Positions 24,510 to 32,755 of a stretch of DNA of 64,000 nucleotides are shown here, one piece after another (positions within the stretch are counted from its first letter, which is position 1; the number at the start of each line of letters is the position of its first letter). The notes beneath the pieces were generated by a model. The model saw nothing but the letters and a program-made list of their open reading frames with translations. It had not been told where the DNA came from and did not search any database. Location: positions 1 through 64,000 of the forward strand of contig NZ_JADKQA010000005.1 of the NCBI RefSeq assembly GCF_015351765.1. Reading direction: 5' to 3'. The position numbers and the translations under genes were made by a program. The DNA is from Clostridium vitabionis (GTDB taxonomy: Bacteria; Bacillota; Clostridia; Lachnospirales; Lachnospiraceae).

Positions 24510-26036
24510 TTACAGACTTGCCTCTTTACCGAATAATTTCTTATCTGCATGGTTCATGTTGCGTCTAGGGGCTTCTGTTGTCATTGCCGCAAGTTGCTTC
24601 AGTACACTTGTTTTCTGCTCCTTCATCCGCTGCTTTTGCAGCTCATGAATATCCTTATCCAGCAGGGTAGTTCCATCCCATTCTTCCTGTGCCCTGCGGA
24701 CCTGTTCCAGTGCCCTCTTTGCCAGCCGGTATTCCTGCTCCGCTTCCTTTATGCTTCCGTACCCGTTGGCATCCACAATCAGAAACAACTGATTCCTACA
24801 TAACCTGATCTGGCGCTCCAGTCCGTCAACCCGCTCCTGCAGTTCCTTCCGCTCTTTGTGATGGAAGATGGATTTCGGTGTATGATCCAGCGCCAGCCGG
24901 ACCGTTTCTCTTTGTTTCTGCAGTGCATAGAGCTTGCGGTTGGTCTTATTGAGCTGCCGGTGAACCGATTCGATCCGCATGAACCGAAACTCCGCTTCAC
25001 GGGAATCCGGGCGCTCAGCCTTCTGCTTCCCCGGCAATACAGATTCCGGCCTGTCAGAGCTTTCCCTTATACCGCCAGCGTCTGTTTCTTCCTTTACGGG
25101 CTGCATCAGAAGATCCAGAAATTCCTTAAGTATTGTGATGGCTCTCCTTAAAATCTCCGCCAGAAGCCCCGGCTGCACACCATGCGTCTTTATAGATTCC
25201 GATACCCTCTGGACGACTTCCTCCTGCTTGAACTCCGTCACTTCCTCCTGGCTGCCGCCAGCAATCAGAACCTGATCTACAGTCTGATTCCATTCCTGAC
25301 GGAGCTGATTGTCGCTGCGGATTTCTTCCTCTTTCGGATTATTTTTCCCGATCTTCTTTGTGGCAAGATAGGGGCCGGATGCATCAAAGATCTGCAGTTT
25401 GTCTTCCTCCCGGTCCACGACCTTGTTGATCAGATCCGTGTACATCACCTTTACATCATCGAGAAAGTTCCGGTTCTTGAACACGTCCTTTCTTCCGGAG
25501 AACCACTTGATGTCATAGATCTCGCCTTTCGCCAGGATCCGGCATCCCGGTCTGACATTGCCGTCCGCATCTAAAATTTCCTTTTTCGTCCGAACATGAC
25601 GTCCTGCTTCATCGAAAAACATGTTCCGGCCTGCCCGCTTCACGTCTGTCTTCTCCAGCATTTCCCGGTCCGCAAAGACTAAGTGGATGTGATAGTTGGT
25701 CATTGCCTTATTGTGGTGAAGCGCTGCTGTACACTGCACGCCGTATTTCTGCCGGAACGTCTCTGTAAACAACTGGAGCAGAAGCTCCGGATCTTTTTCT
25801 CGCAGGCTTTCCGGGAGGGCGATGATCAGCTCCCGCCCTTCAATACACTTGCCCGTTTTTTGATTGCTCTTCCAGAAATCGTGCTGCGCCTGTTCCGACA
25901 GATACTGCCAGAACTCCGACTTTACTGTGGTGTAGACGGCATACAGATGTTCCTGTCTTTTCGGATTGCTGATATAGTCCACACGCCCCTTCACGTCGGT
26001 CAGCTTTGTCATCCTGATGAAGGAATGTCTTGGCAT
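24510..26036 (-). CDS. mobA: MobA/MobL-family relaxase
   Basis: A 508-residue conjugative relaxase. N-terminal motif with catalytic tyrosine region SFIRMTKLTDVKGRVDYISN, the metal-binding HHNKAMTNYHIHLVFADREM (about 120-139), then a long helical C-terminal half with coiled coil (KTNRKLYALQKQRETVRLAL). It would nick at oriT and carry the strand of element B into a recipient, using another element's transfer machinery. Candidate oriT sequences lie just upstream (26061-26123). Confidence 0.85.
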   Translation of the reverse strand: MPRHSFIRMTKLTDVKGRVDYISNPKRQEHLYAVYTTVKSEFWQYLSEQAQHDFWKSNQKTGKCIEGRELIIALPESLREKDPELLLQLFTETFRQKYGVQCTAALHHNKAMTNYHIHLVFADREMLEKTDVKRAGRNMFFDEAGRHVRTKKEILDADGNVRPGCRILAKGEIYDIKWFSGRKDVFKNRNFLDDVKVMYTDLINKVVDREEDKLQIFDASGPYLATKKIGKNNPKEEEIRSDNQLRQEWNQTVDQVLIAGGSQEEVTEFKQEEVVQRVSESIKTHGVQPGLLAEILRRAITILKEFLDLLMQPVKEETDAGGIRESSDRPESVLPGKQKAERPDSREAEFRFMRIESVHRQLNKTNRKLYALQKQRETVRLALDHTPKSIFHHKERKELQERVDGLERQIRLCRNQLFLIVDANGYGSIKEAEQEYRLAKRALEQVRRAQEEWDGTTLLDKDIHELQKQRMKEQKTSVLKQLAAMTTEAPRRNMNHADKKLFGKEASL

Positions 26037-26060
26037 GGATTTCTCTCCTCTCGCTATTGC

Positions 26061-26123
26061 GAGCCCCCGGAGGGCCTCCGGAGGACGAAACCCTTTGTAT
26101 AAACCGCAGGTTTGTGCAAAGGG
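26061..26123. other. candidate oriT of element B
   Basis: CCGGAGGGCCTCCGG-type palindrome at 26066-26085, followed by CCCTTTG/CAAAGGG arms with inner CC/GG around GCA (26091-26123), directly in front of the relaxase start. MobA/MobL relaxases commonly have oriT here. The nick site was not located. Confidence 0.5.
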
Positions 26124-26327
26124 AGTATTTCGCTCTCAGTCGCCGAGGGCTCTTCTGATTTGTTTCCTGTATGAGTTTTGAAATGTTTCTGATCTGAGTT
26201 TGCATGATTTTTTCTTTCGGCTGTTGCCGGGTTATCGCCATATCCGGCGTGGATTTTGATTTCTGATTGCAGTTTCCGGCACGGCTTTTTTCTTTGCACC
26301 TGTTCGTCTACTTCTTCAATCAGATTT

Positions 26328-26392
26328 GTAAACGTAAACTGTAAACGAGATAAAAAACATCTTTTTTATCTCGTTTACGTTTGCCCGTTTAC
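26328..26392. repeat. GTAAAC repeats around a perfect 17-bp palindrome (origin candidate)
   Basis: GTAAAC at 26328, 26334 and 26341 and GTTTAC at 26373 and 26387 surround a perfect 17-bp inverted repeat (26341-26378) with a four-base CATC loop. It lies behind the VapE/primase genes, a plausible place for a replication origin. The rest of 26124-26327 is non-coding. Confidence 0.5.
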
Positions 26393-26406
26393 AATTTCAT
26401 CGTCTC

Positions 26407-27771
26407 TCAGAAAGGAATGTCTGCATTATCCGGCACCTGCATGAATCCTTCTTCCTCTGTCAGTCTGATCCATGCTCTCTGTGTCCCATAATTCACAAAT
26501 CTGTGGGATTTTGTTTTCGTGCTCCAGCCCGTCATACCTGCATTCATCGTATTGGAAATTGGCTGCAGAACGCTGCGGTTTCTCGGATCATAGGTCTGGC
26601 CAAATGCCTCTTCATAGATCTGAATGGCACACACTTCGTTTCCGCTGAATGTGTCAAGAAAATGTTGAATCACACCGAATGTGGAATCGTCCGGCATATA
26701 TTCCATCTGCATAGCCCTGACGGTTTCCTCCATCTCCTTCGGAAATGTCAGCTTGAAATCTCCGCTTCGATAAATGGTCATTGCCTCTGCCCAGCAGTCG
26801 ATAATATACTGACGGCATTCCTGTTCATTTTCGAGCGGATGATGTTCTGCACGACTCGCATCAATCTGCACTGGGGCAAATCTCCGGTTCCCTGTCTTGT
26901 CGTACGGTAGGAAATTCACGTTGTTGGATGTCCCTAGAAAGACACACTGCCGCGGCCGGTCTTCCGGATGAACCTCGTACGGAATCTTATATGTTTCTTT
27001 TGTCCTGCTCAGAAATGATTTGATGAGTTCAATGCTCTTGGCGCTGGTGGTCGCCAGCATTTCCGCCATCTCGATGAACCAGTGACCCTGCATTTTCCGA
27101 TAGACATTGTCATCATCCAGTCTCCGAAGATCATCGGTGAACCATTCGTCACGAATCGCCAGGAATCTAAGAAGCGTTGACTTTCCAGCTCCCTGCCCGC
27201 CGACGAGACACAACATGATTTCAAATTTACAGCCGGGACGAAATGCTCTGCTGATTGCTCCGAGCATCATCAGCTTTGTCATTTCATAGACGTAATCACT
27301 TTCCTCTGCACCAAGGTATTTCGGAAGCAGATGACGGATCCGTTCCACGCCATCCCATTCCAATGTGTTCAGATAGTCCCGGATCGGATGAAAGGAATTC
27401 TCACTGCTGACAATGTCCAGTGCTGCACGGATCTGCTTTTCCCTCGTCAGTCCGTAATGGTTTTCCAGATAAAGCCGGATCTGATTGACATCTGTATCTG
27501 TGATTGCCTCGCCCCGGCGTTTCCATCCGACATCCTTAACGATTTCCGTTTTGTCGGTCAGCTCGTTCCGGCGGATACTGCCAGCAAGAATCGGATCCTT
27601 CTGAAGCACAGTCACACAGTTCTGAATAGATTGCCTTGGCAGTCCCTTTTCGGTCTGTTCCAGTTCTTTTGTGACATCTTCCACAGATAGCCTCCCCGCA
27701 TTCCGCAGTTCCTGATCAAGCAGGTCTTCCATCTGCAGATTCTCTGTTCCATTTTTGTTCTCGTCTTTCAA
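26407..27771 (-). CDS. VapE-like superfamily 3 helicase/ATPase
   Basis: A 454-residue VapE-domain protein. Walker A is in LVGGQGAGKSTLLRFLAI (about 190-207). The arginine-finger region is FLGTSNNVNFLPYDKTGNRR, and EMAEMLATTSAKSIELIK is the Walker B/sensor stretch. Such proteins pair with primases in plasmid-like replication modules of phages and mobilisable islands. The gene overlaps the CHC2 primase by 56 bases. It ends just before the GTAAAC repeat cluster, supporting a replication role. Confidence 0.85.
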   Translation of the reverse strand: MKDENKNGTENLQMEDLLDQELRNAGRLSVEDVTKELEQTEKGLPRQSIQNCVTVLQKDPILAGSIRRNELTDKTEIVKDVGWKRRGEAITDTDVNQIRLYLENHYGLTREKQIRAALDIVSSENSFHPIRDYLNTLEWDGVERIRHLLPKYLGAEESDYVYEMTKLMMLGAISRAFRPGCKFEIMLCLVGGQGAGKSTLLRFLAIRDEWFTDDLRRLDDDNVYRKMQGHWFIEMAEMLATTSAKSIELIKSFLSRTKETYKIPYEVHPEDRPRQCVFLGTSNNVNFLPYDKTGNRRFAPVQIDASRAEHHPLENEQECRQYIIDCWAEAMTIYRSGDFKLTFPKEMEETVRAMQMEYMPDDSTFGVIQHFLDTFSGNEVCAIQIYEEAFGQTYDPRNRSVLQPISNTMNAGMTGWSTKTKSHRFVNYGTQRAWIRLTEEEGFMQVPDNADIPF

Positions 27772-28450
27772 GATTTCTGATGACCTCCTTCATTTCAAGA
27801 AAGAATCCTCTCTGTTCCGCATCTGATCCGTAATAGAGAACGTCCAGAAAATAGTTATATGCGTCGAGATTGCTGAGGGATTCCACGAACAGCGGATTCC
27901 ACTCCTCCGATTCGGATTTCGGGGCAAATCGTTCTTTCCAACCCTGCATACTGTTCACATACATCGTCAAGACACTGATCGCCCAGGACCGCCACCTTTT
28001 GAATTTCTCATTGACTCTGCAATCTGTCTGTCTTTGCTTTGCCGCCGGGAATCGTATTGGCCGAAATGTTTTTTCTGATATGTGAATTTCAAAATCTCCT
28101 GCCAGTTTTCTGGCTGCCTCAATATTGGTCAGATGAAACAGCTTTGCCGCGTAGTCAATCACATCGCCATCTGCTCCGCATCCGAAACAGTGAAACCGTT
28201 CATCCACCTTCAAACTTGGATTACGATCCGGATGAAACGGGCAGCACGCCATCCCGTTTCTTCCAACCTTCAGCCCGTAAAATTCTGCCGCCTCTCTTGT
28301 GGTTATTTTGTTTTTTATTGTCTGAAAAATATTGTCGCTGCTTCTTTGGTTCGCTATACTATGACTGTCATTTTTTGATCGGAACCGCCCCTCAGCTGTG
28401 CCACCAGCTGATTTCGGGGCAGTTCTTTTTACTTTTTCAGGATTTCCCAT
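27716..28450 (-). CDS. CHC2 zinc-finger (DnaG-like primase) protein
   Basis: A 244-residue protein whose central part (about 45-115) is a CHC2 zinc finger: ITTREAAEFYGLKVGRNGMA, CCPFHPDRNPSLKV, and FHCFGCGADGDVIDY. The TOPRIM catalytic domain of DnaG is absent, so it is a primase-like accessory protein working with the VapE helicase rather than a full primase. The start is uncertain; residues before 40 look poorly conserved. It overlaps mobC upstream by 14 bases. Confidence 0.8.
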   Translation of the reverse strand: MGNPEKVKRTAPKSAGGTAEGRFRSKNDSHSIANQRSSDNIFQTIKNKITTREAAEFYGLKVGRNGMACCPFHPDRNPSLKVDERFHCFGCGADGDVIDYAAKLFHLTNIEAARKLAGDFEIHISEKTFRPIRFPAAKQRQTDCRVNEKFKRWRSWAISVLTMYVNSMQGWKERFAPKSESEEWNPLFVESLSNLDAYNYFLDVLYYGSDAEQRGFFLEMKEVIRNLERREQKWNRESADGRPA

Positions 28451-28778
28451 GCGAATTATCCTTGTCCGGTGTTTTGGTACTGATGCGGATCATTTCTTCC
28501 ACAAGAGCACTGCACCTTTCAACTGCGTCACGTATTTCTTCCAGATCCGATACCTTCTCCAGTGCTGTCCGGAGTTTTTTCAGTTCCACGGCCAAACGGT
28601 CGCTCTGATATTTGCCTGCGCGGATCACAACCGTCTCTCCATAGAGCATCCTGATGAAGTAATCACCCTTGGCCAGTCCGCTGACTGCGACTTTTGCATC
28701 AATCAGGCGAAGTTCCTCTTCCGAAACCCGAAAATTCAGAATCCGGTTTCTTTTTCTGTCCTTGTTTTCACAGCTCAT
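28437..28778 (-). CDS. mobC: MobC-type mobilisation protein of element B
   Basis: 113 residues: NRILNFRVSEEELRLIDAKV is a ribbon-helix-helix start, GLAKGDYFIRMLYGETVVIR follows, then a helical tail. This is the plasmid mobilisation relaxosome (MobC) pattern. It would help the relaxase encoded in the same element at oriT. It lies two bases from the integrase gene, the same order as in element A. Confidence 0.75.
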   Translation of the reverse strand: MSCENKDRKRNRILNFRVSEEELRLIDAKVAVSGLAKGDYFIRMLYGETVVIRAGKYQSDRLAVELKKLRTALEKVSDLEEIRDAVERCSALVEEMIRISTKTPDKDNSHGKS

Positions 28779-28780
28779 TT

Positions 28781-29845
28781 TTATTCCTCCTCCCTGCCGA
28801 AACGATCGAGCCGTTCTGCAATTTTCGCCTGCTTGTTGGGATACAGATGGGAATACGTATTCAGAGTCGTTTCGATCTTTTCATGTCCGAGCCGGTCCGC
28901 TATCTCCTTCGGTGAGAAACCAAGTTCAATCAGAAGGCTTGCGTGACTGTGCCTTAAATCATGAAGCCGAATCTTCTTGACTCCGCTGGCCTTAATCCCG
29001 CGCTGCAGCTCCTTTTCCAGAAAAGTCTTGGTAACGGGGATCAGAGGTTCATCCGGATCCGGATCATAACGGTCTTCCAGATAATCGCGGATATCCTCTA
29101 CCAGGAATTCAGGGATTGTGATGTCACGGATGCTCTTCGGTGTCTTAGGCGGTGTAATAATGTCTTTTCCTCTTAGCCGTTGATAGGATTTGGTAACAGA
29201 GATCACTCTGGTCTGCAGATTTACATCATTGATTTCCAGCGCCAGCAGTTCCCCGATCCGCATCCCGGTCCAGAACAGAATCTGAAATGCTAGCCATGAC
29301 TCTCGCTTATCGATAATGCAGTCGGCAAATGCATTGAATTCCTCTTTGGTCCAGAAGCTCATCTCACCAGCCTTACTTTTCCCCATACTGCCCGCGGTCC
29401 TGCACGGATTATTCTTCAGTCCGTAATAGCGGACCGCGAAATTGAAGATTGCGCTGAGCTGGTTATTGATGGTCTTCAGATACGTCTTGGAATATCCCTT
29501 GTTGATGAGTTCCGTCTGCCATTTGCGAATATCAGCCGGAGTTATCTCATTCATTTTCTTTTCTCCGAAATACGGAAGCACCTTGTCATCCATAATGTAG
29601 TGCTTATTGATCATGGTGTGCTCCCTGAGCCGCGCTTCCATATCCTTGAAGTACAGATCCGCGAAGTCCTTAAACCTCATGTCGAAATTGCTCTGCTGCT
29701 TCAGCAGGAAATTCCGAAGCCATTCCTCGGCTTCCCTTCTCGTGTTAAATCCCCTCTTCATGCTCTTTCTGAGCTTTCCCGTCCAGTCACGATAGCGATA
29801 TTGAATCAGCCATTTTCCTGTCTTCTTATCTTTTTCAGGTTTCAT
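28781..29845 (-). CDS. int: tyrosine-type integrase of element B
   Basis: 354 residues from the ATG at 29845. Arm-binding domain KKTGKWLIQYRYRDWTG, core-binding domain with NEITPADIRKWQTELINKGY, and a catalytic domain with R in WTGMRIGELLALEIND, HDLRHSHASLLIELGF, GHEKIETTLNTYSHLYP (His and Tyr). All catalytic residues are present. The TGATG overlap with xis indicates coupled translation. The nearest chromosomal gene is guaA, whose 3' end is the probable attachment site. Confidence 0.92.
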   Translation of the reverse strand: MKPEKDKKTGKWLIQYRYRDWTGKLRKSMKRGFNTRREAEEWLRNFLLKQQSNFDMRFKDFADLYFKDMEARLREHTMINKHYIMDDKVLPYFGEKKMNEITPADIRKWQTELINKGYSKTYLKTINNQLSAIFNFAVRYYGLKNNPCRTAGSMGKSKAGEMSFWTKEEFNAFADCIIDKRESWLAFQILFWTGMRIGELLALEINDVNLQTRVISVTKSYQRLRGKDIITPPKTPKSIRDITIPEFLVEDIRDYLEDRYDPDPDEPLIPVTKTFLEKELQRGIKASGVKKIRLHDLRHSHASLLIELGFSPKEIADRLGHEKIETTLNTYSHLYPNKQAKIAERLDRFGREEE

Positions 29846-30039
29846 CAGGTGGTCACCTCCTCGATTCCATAGCATCGTTTTTCCAGATACTTGCGGGGCA
29901 CTCTTCCGGATACTGTCAGGAATCCTTTGGTCTGCAGTTCTTCATTCAGCACGTGAATAATCTTGTAGGCGTGCCCTTTGGAAATTCCCATTATCTCTGC
30001 GAGCTGTTCCGCTGTCACAAAATTCATTTCCGATCTCAT
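29845..30039 (-). CDS. xis: excisionase-like HTH protein of element B
   Basis: 64 residues from the ATG at 30039, which has AGGAGGAGG upstream. FVTAEQLAEIMGISKGHAYK is an HTH like that of the element A protein, and VSGRVPRKYLEKRCYG matches its VRGRISRKYFEEVFYG. The stop overlaps the integrase start. It presumably directs excision. It is divergent from the XRE gene across three palindromic sites. Confidence 0.75.
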   Translation of the reverse strand: MRSEMNFVTAEQLAEIMGISKGHAYKIIHVLNEELQTKGFLTVSGRVPRKYLEKRCYGIEEVTT

Positions 30040-30061
30040 GTGTTTCCTCCTCCTGTTGTTT

Positions 30062-30146
30062 TGTAGCTTACTAGCTACATTCATTATATTGTAGCGTTAT
30101 CGCTACGTCAATGTCTTAACGGAAATTTTGTAGCCAAGTCGCTATG
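30062..30146. promoter_or_regulatory. three TGTAGC-n6-GCTACA operators
   Basis: 18-bp near-palindromes at 30062-30079 (perfect), 30090-30107 and 30129-30146 in the xis/XRE intergenic gap. Spacing and symmetry fit operators of the divergent XRE regulator. Confidence 0.65.
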
Positions 30147-30241
30147 TTTGTGATATGTTTTATGTAGTGACAGATATCTCCCGATCCTATATGGACCAAG
30201 CATATGTACGGAATACGAAGAGAAGAGGGGAATTACATACG

Positions 30242-30883
30242 ATGACAATCGGCGAAAAAATAAAATATTTCCGCAAACAGCGGGGTATTACACAGGGAGA
30301 ACTTGCAGAATTGACAGGAATCCATCCTGTTTCCATCCGAAAATACGAGACAAATAAAATGCAGCCGCTCCCTCCTCAGGTCGAGAAGATTGCAGCTGCA
30401 TTGAACGTAAACTTCAGTGCGATCTATGGAATGGATCAGAGCGCTTTCCGTCTGGAAACACGCGGAGATCTGATGGGATTATTGATGACTGCTTATAAAG
30501 CCGGACTGATTCAGGTTGATGGTCCGAAAGACAGATATGGTGCCTTCAAAGAAGAGCAATGCTGCATCCGCCTGCTCCCGGTACTCTCGCAGTATTTTGC
30601 TGTGGCTGGTCAGGAAGATGAGAATAGGAATATGCTGCCAGCACTAAAAGTGACAGATTCATCTGTCCTGTCTGATTTTATTCGTTGGGAAGGTTTATAC
30701 CGTGAAGGATATCTGAAGGATCAGGAGCTGCTGACAAAAGGAAATTCTTCTGAAGATGAGAAATATGTCGCTGATGATTTTCGGGAGATGCTGGAGCAGA
30801 TCGAGCTGGACCTGCAGGCGTCTCAGAAGAAACTGGATAAGACCTGTGATCACGGCGATGATGCCGACTCTGAAACGGAATAA
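30242..30883 (+). CDS. XRE-family regulator of element B
   Basis: 213 residues from the ATG at 30242 (MTIGEKIKYFRK), with GAGGGG upstream at a wide spacing; an earlier in-frame ATG at 30191 cannot be excluded. HTH_3 domain: KQRGITQGELAELTGIHPVS, then IRKYETNKMQPLPPQ. The rest is acidic and helical, of unknown fold. It occupies the same position as the element A regulator but has different operators, so each element is probably controlled separately. Confidence 0.78.
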   Translation: MTIGEKIKYFRKQRGITQGELAELTGIHPVSIRKYETNKMQPLPPQVEKIAAALNVNFSAIYGMDQSAFRLETRGDLMGLLMTAYKAGLIQVDGPKDRYGAFKEEQCCIRLLPVLSQYFAVAGQEDENRNMLPALKVTDSSVLSDFIRWEGLYREGYLKDQELLTKGNSSEDEKYVADDFREMLEQIELDLQASQKKLDKTCDHGDDADSETE

Positions 30884-30895
30884 TTTTGAAAAGTG

Positions 30896-30912
30896 TACTC
30901 AAAATGTACTCA
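30896..30912. repeat. two GTACTCA iterons, 11-bp spacing
   Basis: TACTCA at 30896 and 30907, each within GTACTCA, between the XRE stop codon and the guaA terminator. The flanks are identical to the two right-hand copies at 16769-16785. Confidence 0.65.
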
Positions 30913-30922
30913 CGAGACATAG

Positions 30923-30967
30923 AAAAAGTCCGGAAGCCCAGTGTTTATGCTGGTTTCCGGACTTTCA
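30923..30967 (-). terminator. guaA terminator
   Basis: On the minus strand AAGTCCGGAA pairs with TTCCGGACTT and is followed by TTTC. It starts just past the guaA stop codon. Confidence 0.8.
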
Positions 30968-30971
30968 ATAT

Positions 30972-32513
30972 TTATTCAAACTCGATTGTCCCCGGCGGCT
31001 TGCTCGTTAGATCATAGAATACTCTGTTGATCCCCTTGACCTCATCGACGATCCGGTTCATCACCTTCTCAAGGACGGCGAACGGAATATCGCTTGCCTC
31101 CGCGGTCATGAAGTCATCCGTCTCGACAGCGCGGAGAACGCAGGCATAATCGTAGGTGCGGAAATCGCCCATGACACCGACGGTGCGCATGTTCGTGAGG
31201 GCGGCAAAGTACTGGTTGATCTTGCGGTCAAGCCCTGCCTTCGCGATCTCCTCACGATAGATTGCGTCCGCGTCCTGAAGGATGCGAACCTTCTCCGGGG
31301 TGACCTCGCCGACGATACGGACACCGAGGCCGGGTCCCGGGAACGGCTGGCGGAACACCAGGTAATCCGGGAGGCCGAGCTTCAGGCCGACCTGGCGGAC
31401 CTCATCCTTGAACAGCATCCGCAGCGGCTCGATGATCTCCTTGAATTCCACATTTTTCGGAAGGCCGCCGACATTATGGTGGGACTTTATGGTCGCGCCC
31501 TTGCCGAGGCCGGACTCCACAACATCCGGGTAGATCGTTCCCTGGCAGAGGAAGTCCACCGCGCCGATCTTCTTTGCCTCGCGCTCGAACACGCGGATAA
31601 ACTTCTCGCCGATGATCTTGCGCTTCTGCTCAGGATCTGTGACGCCCTCAAGCTCCGCAAAATACTCCGGTCCCGCATTGACGCGGATAAAGTTCAGGTC
31701 ATACTGCCCCTTCGGCCCGAAAACAGCCTCAACCTCATCGCCCTCATTTTTCCGCATCAGGCCGTGATCGACAAATACACAGGTCAGCTGTCTGCCGATC
31801 GCCTTGGACATCAGCGTAGCGGCGACGGAGGAATCCACGCCGCCGGACAGGGCAAGGAGCACACGGCCATTTCCGACCTTTTCCCGGATCGAGCGGATCT
31901 GATCCTCGACGAAGGTATCCATTTTCCAGTCGCCGGCACACTTGCAGACATCATAGAGGAAATGGCGGAACATCTTGGAGCCTTCCGCGGTATGGGATAC
32001 CTCCGGATGGAACTGGACGGCGTAGATGCCGCGGGATACATCCTCCATGCCGGCAACCGGGCAGTTCTCCGTGTGCGCGGTAACCCGGAAGCCCTCCGGC
32101 ACCTTGGCGATATAGTCCGTGTGGGACATCCAGGTGACCGTGGTCTCCTGCACATCGCTGAAAATGACGGAGCTGTTGTCCACCCTGACCGGGGTCTTGC
32201 CATACTCGCTGACCGGTGCGGTCTTCACCTCGCCGCCGAGCTCGTAGGCGATCAGCTGTGCACCGTAGCAGAAACCGAAAATCGGGATACCGAGACTGAA
32301 CACCGACGGGTCAATGTGCTGGCTCTCCTCCTTGTATACCGACTGGGGGCCGCCCGTGAAGATAATGCCCTTCGGGCCGATCTCCCGGATTTTCTCCACG
32401 CCGATCGATGAGGGGTAGACCTCGGCGTACACGCCCAGATCCCGGACACGCCGGGCAATCAGCTGATTGTACTGCCCGCCGAAGTCCAGAACCATGATCA
32501 TTTCTTTACTCAC
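30972..32513 (-). CDS. guaA: GMP synthase (glutamine-hydrolysing)
   Basis: 513 residues, full length. Glutamine amidotransferase domain with nucleophile Cys about 82 in IFGFCYGAQ and the His-Glu of [11 protein letters not shown]-pyrophosphatase PP-loop [15 protein letters not shown] (about 224-238). C-terminal dimerisation domain ending KPPGTIEFE. It converts XMP to GMP. The start is GTG after AAGGAGGACAACT. Its 3' end is a common integration site for mobile elements, and element B abuts it here. The gene itself is intact. Confidence 0.96.
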   Translation of the reverse strand: MSKEMIMVLDFGGQYNQLIARRVRDLGVYAEVYPSSIGVEKIREIGPKGIIFTGGPQSVYKEESQHIDPSVFSLGIPIFGFCYGAQLIAYELGGEVKTAPVSEYGKTPVRVDNSSVIFSDVQETTVTWMSHTDYIAKVPEGFRVTAHTENCPVAGMEDVSRGIYAVQFHPEVSHTAEGSKMFRHFLYDVCKCAGDWKMDTFVEDQIRSIREKVGNGRVLLALSGGVDSSVAATLMSKAIGRQLTCVFVDHGLMRKNEGDEVEAVFGPKGQYDLNFIRVNAGPEYFAELEGVTDPEQKRKIIGEKFIRVFEREAKKIGAVDFLCQGTIYPDVVESGLGKGATIKSHHNVGGLPKNVEFKEIIEPLRMLFKDEVRQVGLKLGLPDYLVFRQPFPGPGLGVRIVGEVTPEKVRILQDADAIYREEIAKAGLDRKINQYFAALTNMRTVGVMGDFRTYDYACVLRAVETDDFMTAEASDIPFAVLEKVMNRIVDEVKGINRVFYDLTSKPPGTIEFE

Positions 32514-32755
32514 AGTTGTCCTCCTTGATGGCCGCCCGTGCGGGCGGAATAATGTGTTTTGACATGGCTGGAACTGCTGGTTTTCTTATGTAAAGTCTGT
32601 TCAGAACAAATTCATTATAAATTTATCCTGCGGCTTCCGCAAGGCCTGCGCGGGGAAATGCGTATGCCGGCAGCAGAGCCGCCAGCAGGGAATTGCCTTT
32701 GCCCGCGCGAAACCCGCAAAGCCCGCGGCCGGGAATTCCGTATACCGGCAGCGGC
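32514..32755. other. intergenic region guaA-uvrA
   Basis: Contains a CCGCCCG/CGGGCGG hairpin in the guaA leader and, further right, a direct repeat of GTATGCCGGCAGC/GTATACCGGCAGC. No purine riboswitch or small gene is visible. Confidence 0.5.

Noticed and set aside
25840..26299. Small frames over the relaxase start and its upstream region
   Set aside because: They overlap the well-supported relaxase and the palindromic oriT candidate and show no family motif.
32514..32640. A purine riboswitch ahead of guaA
   Set aside because: The leader is short and lacks the conserved three-way junction sequences; only a simple GC hairpin is seen.
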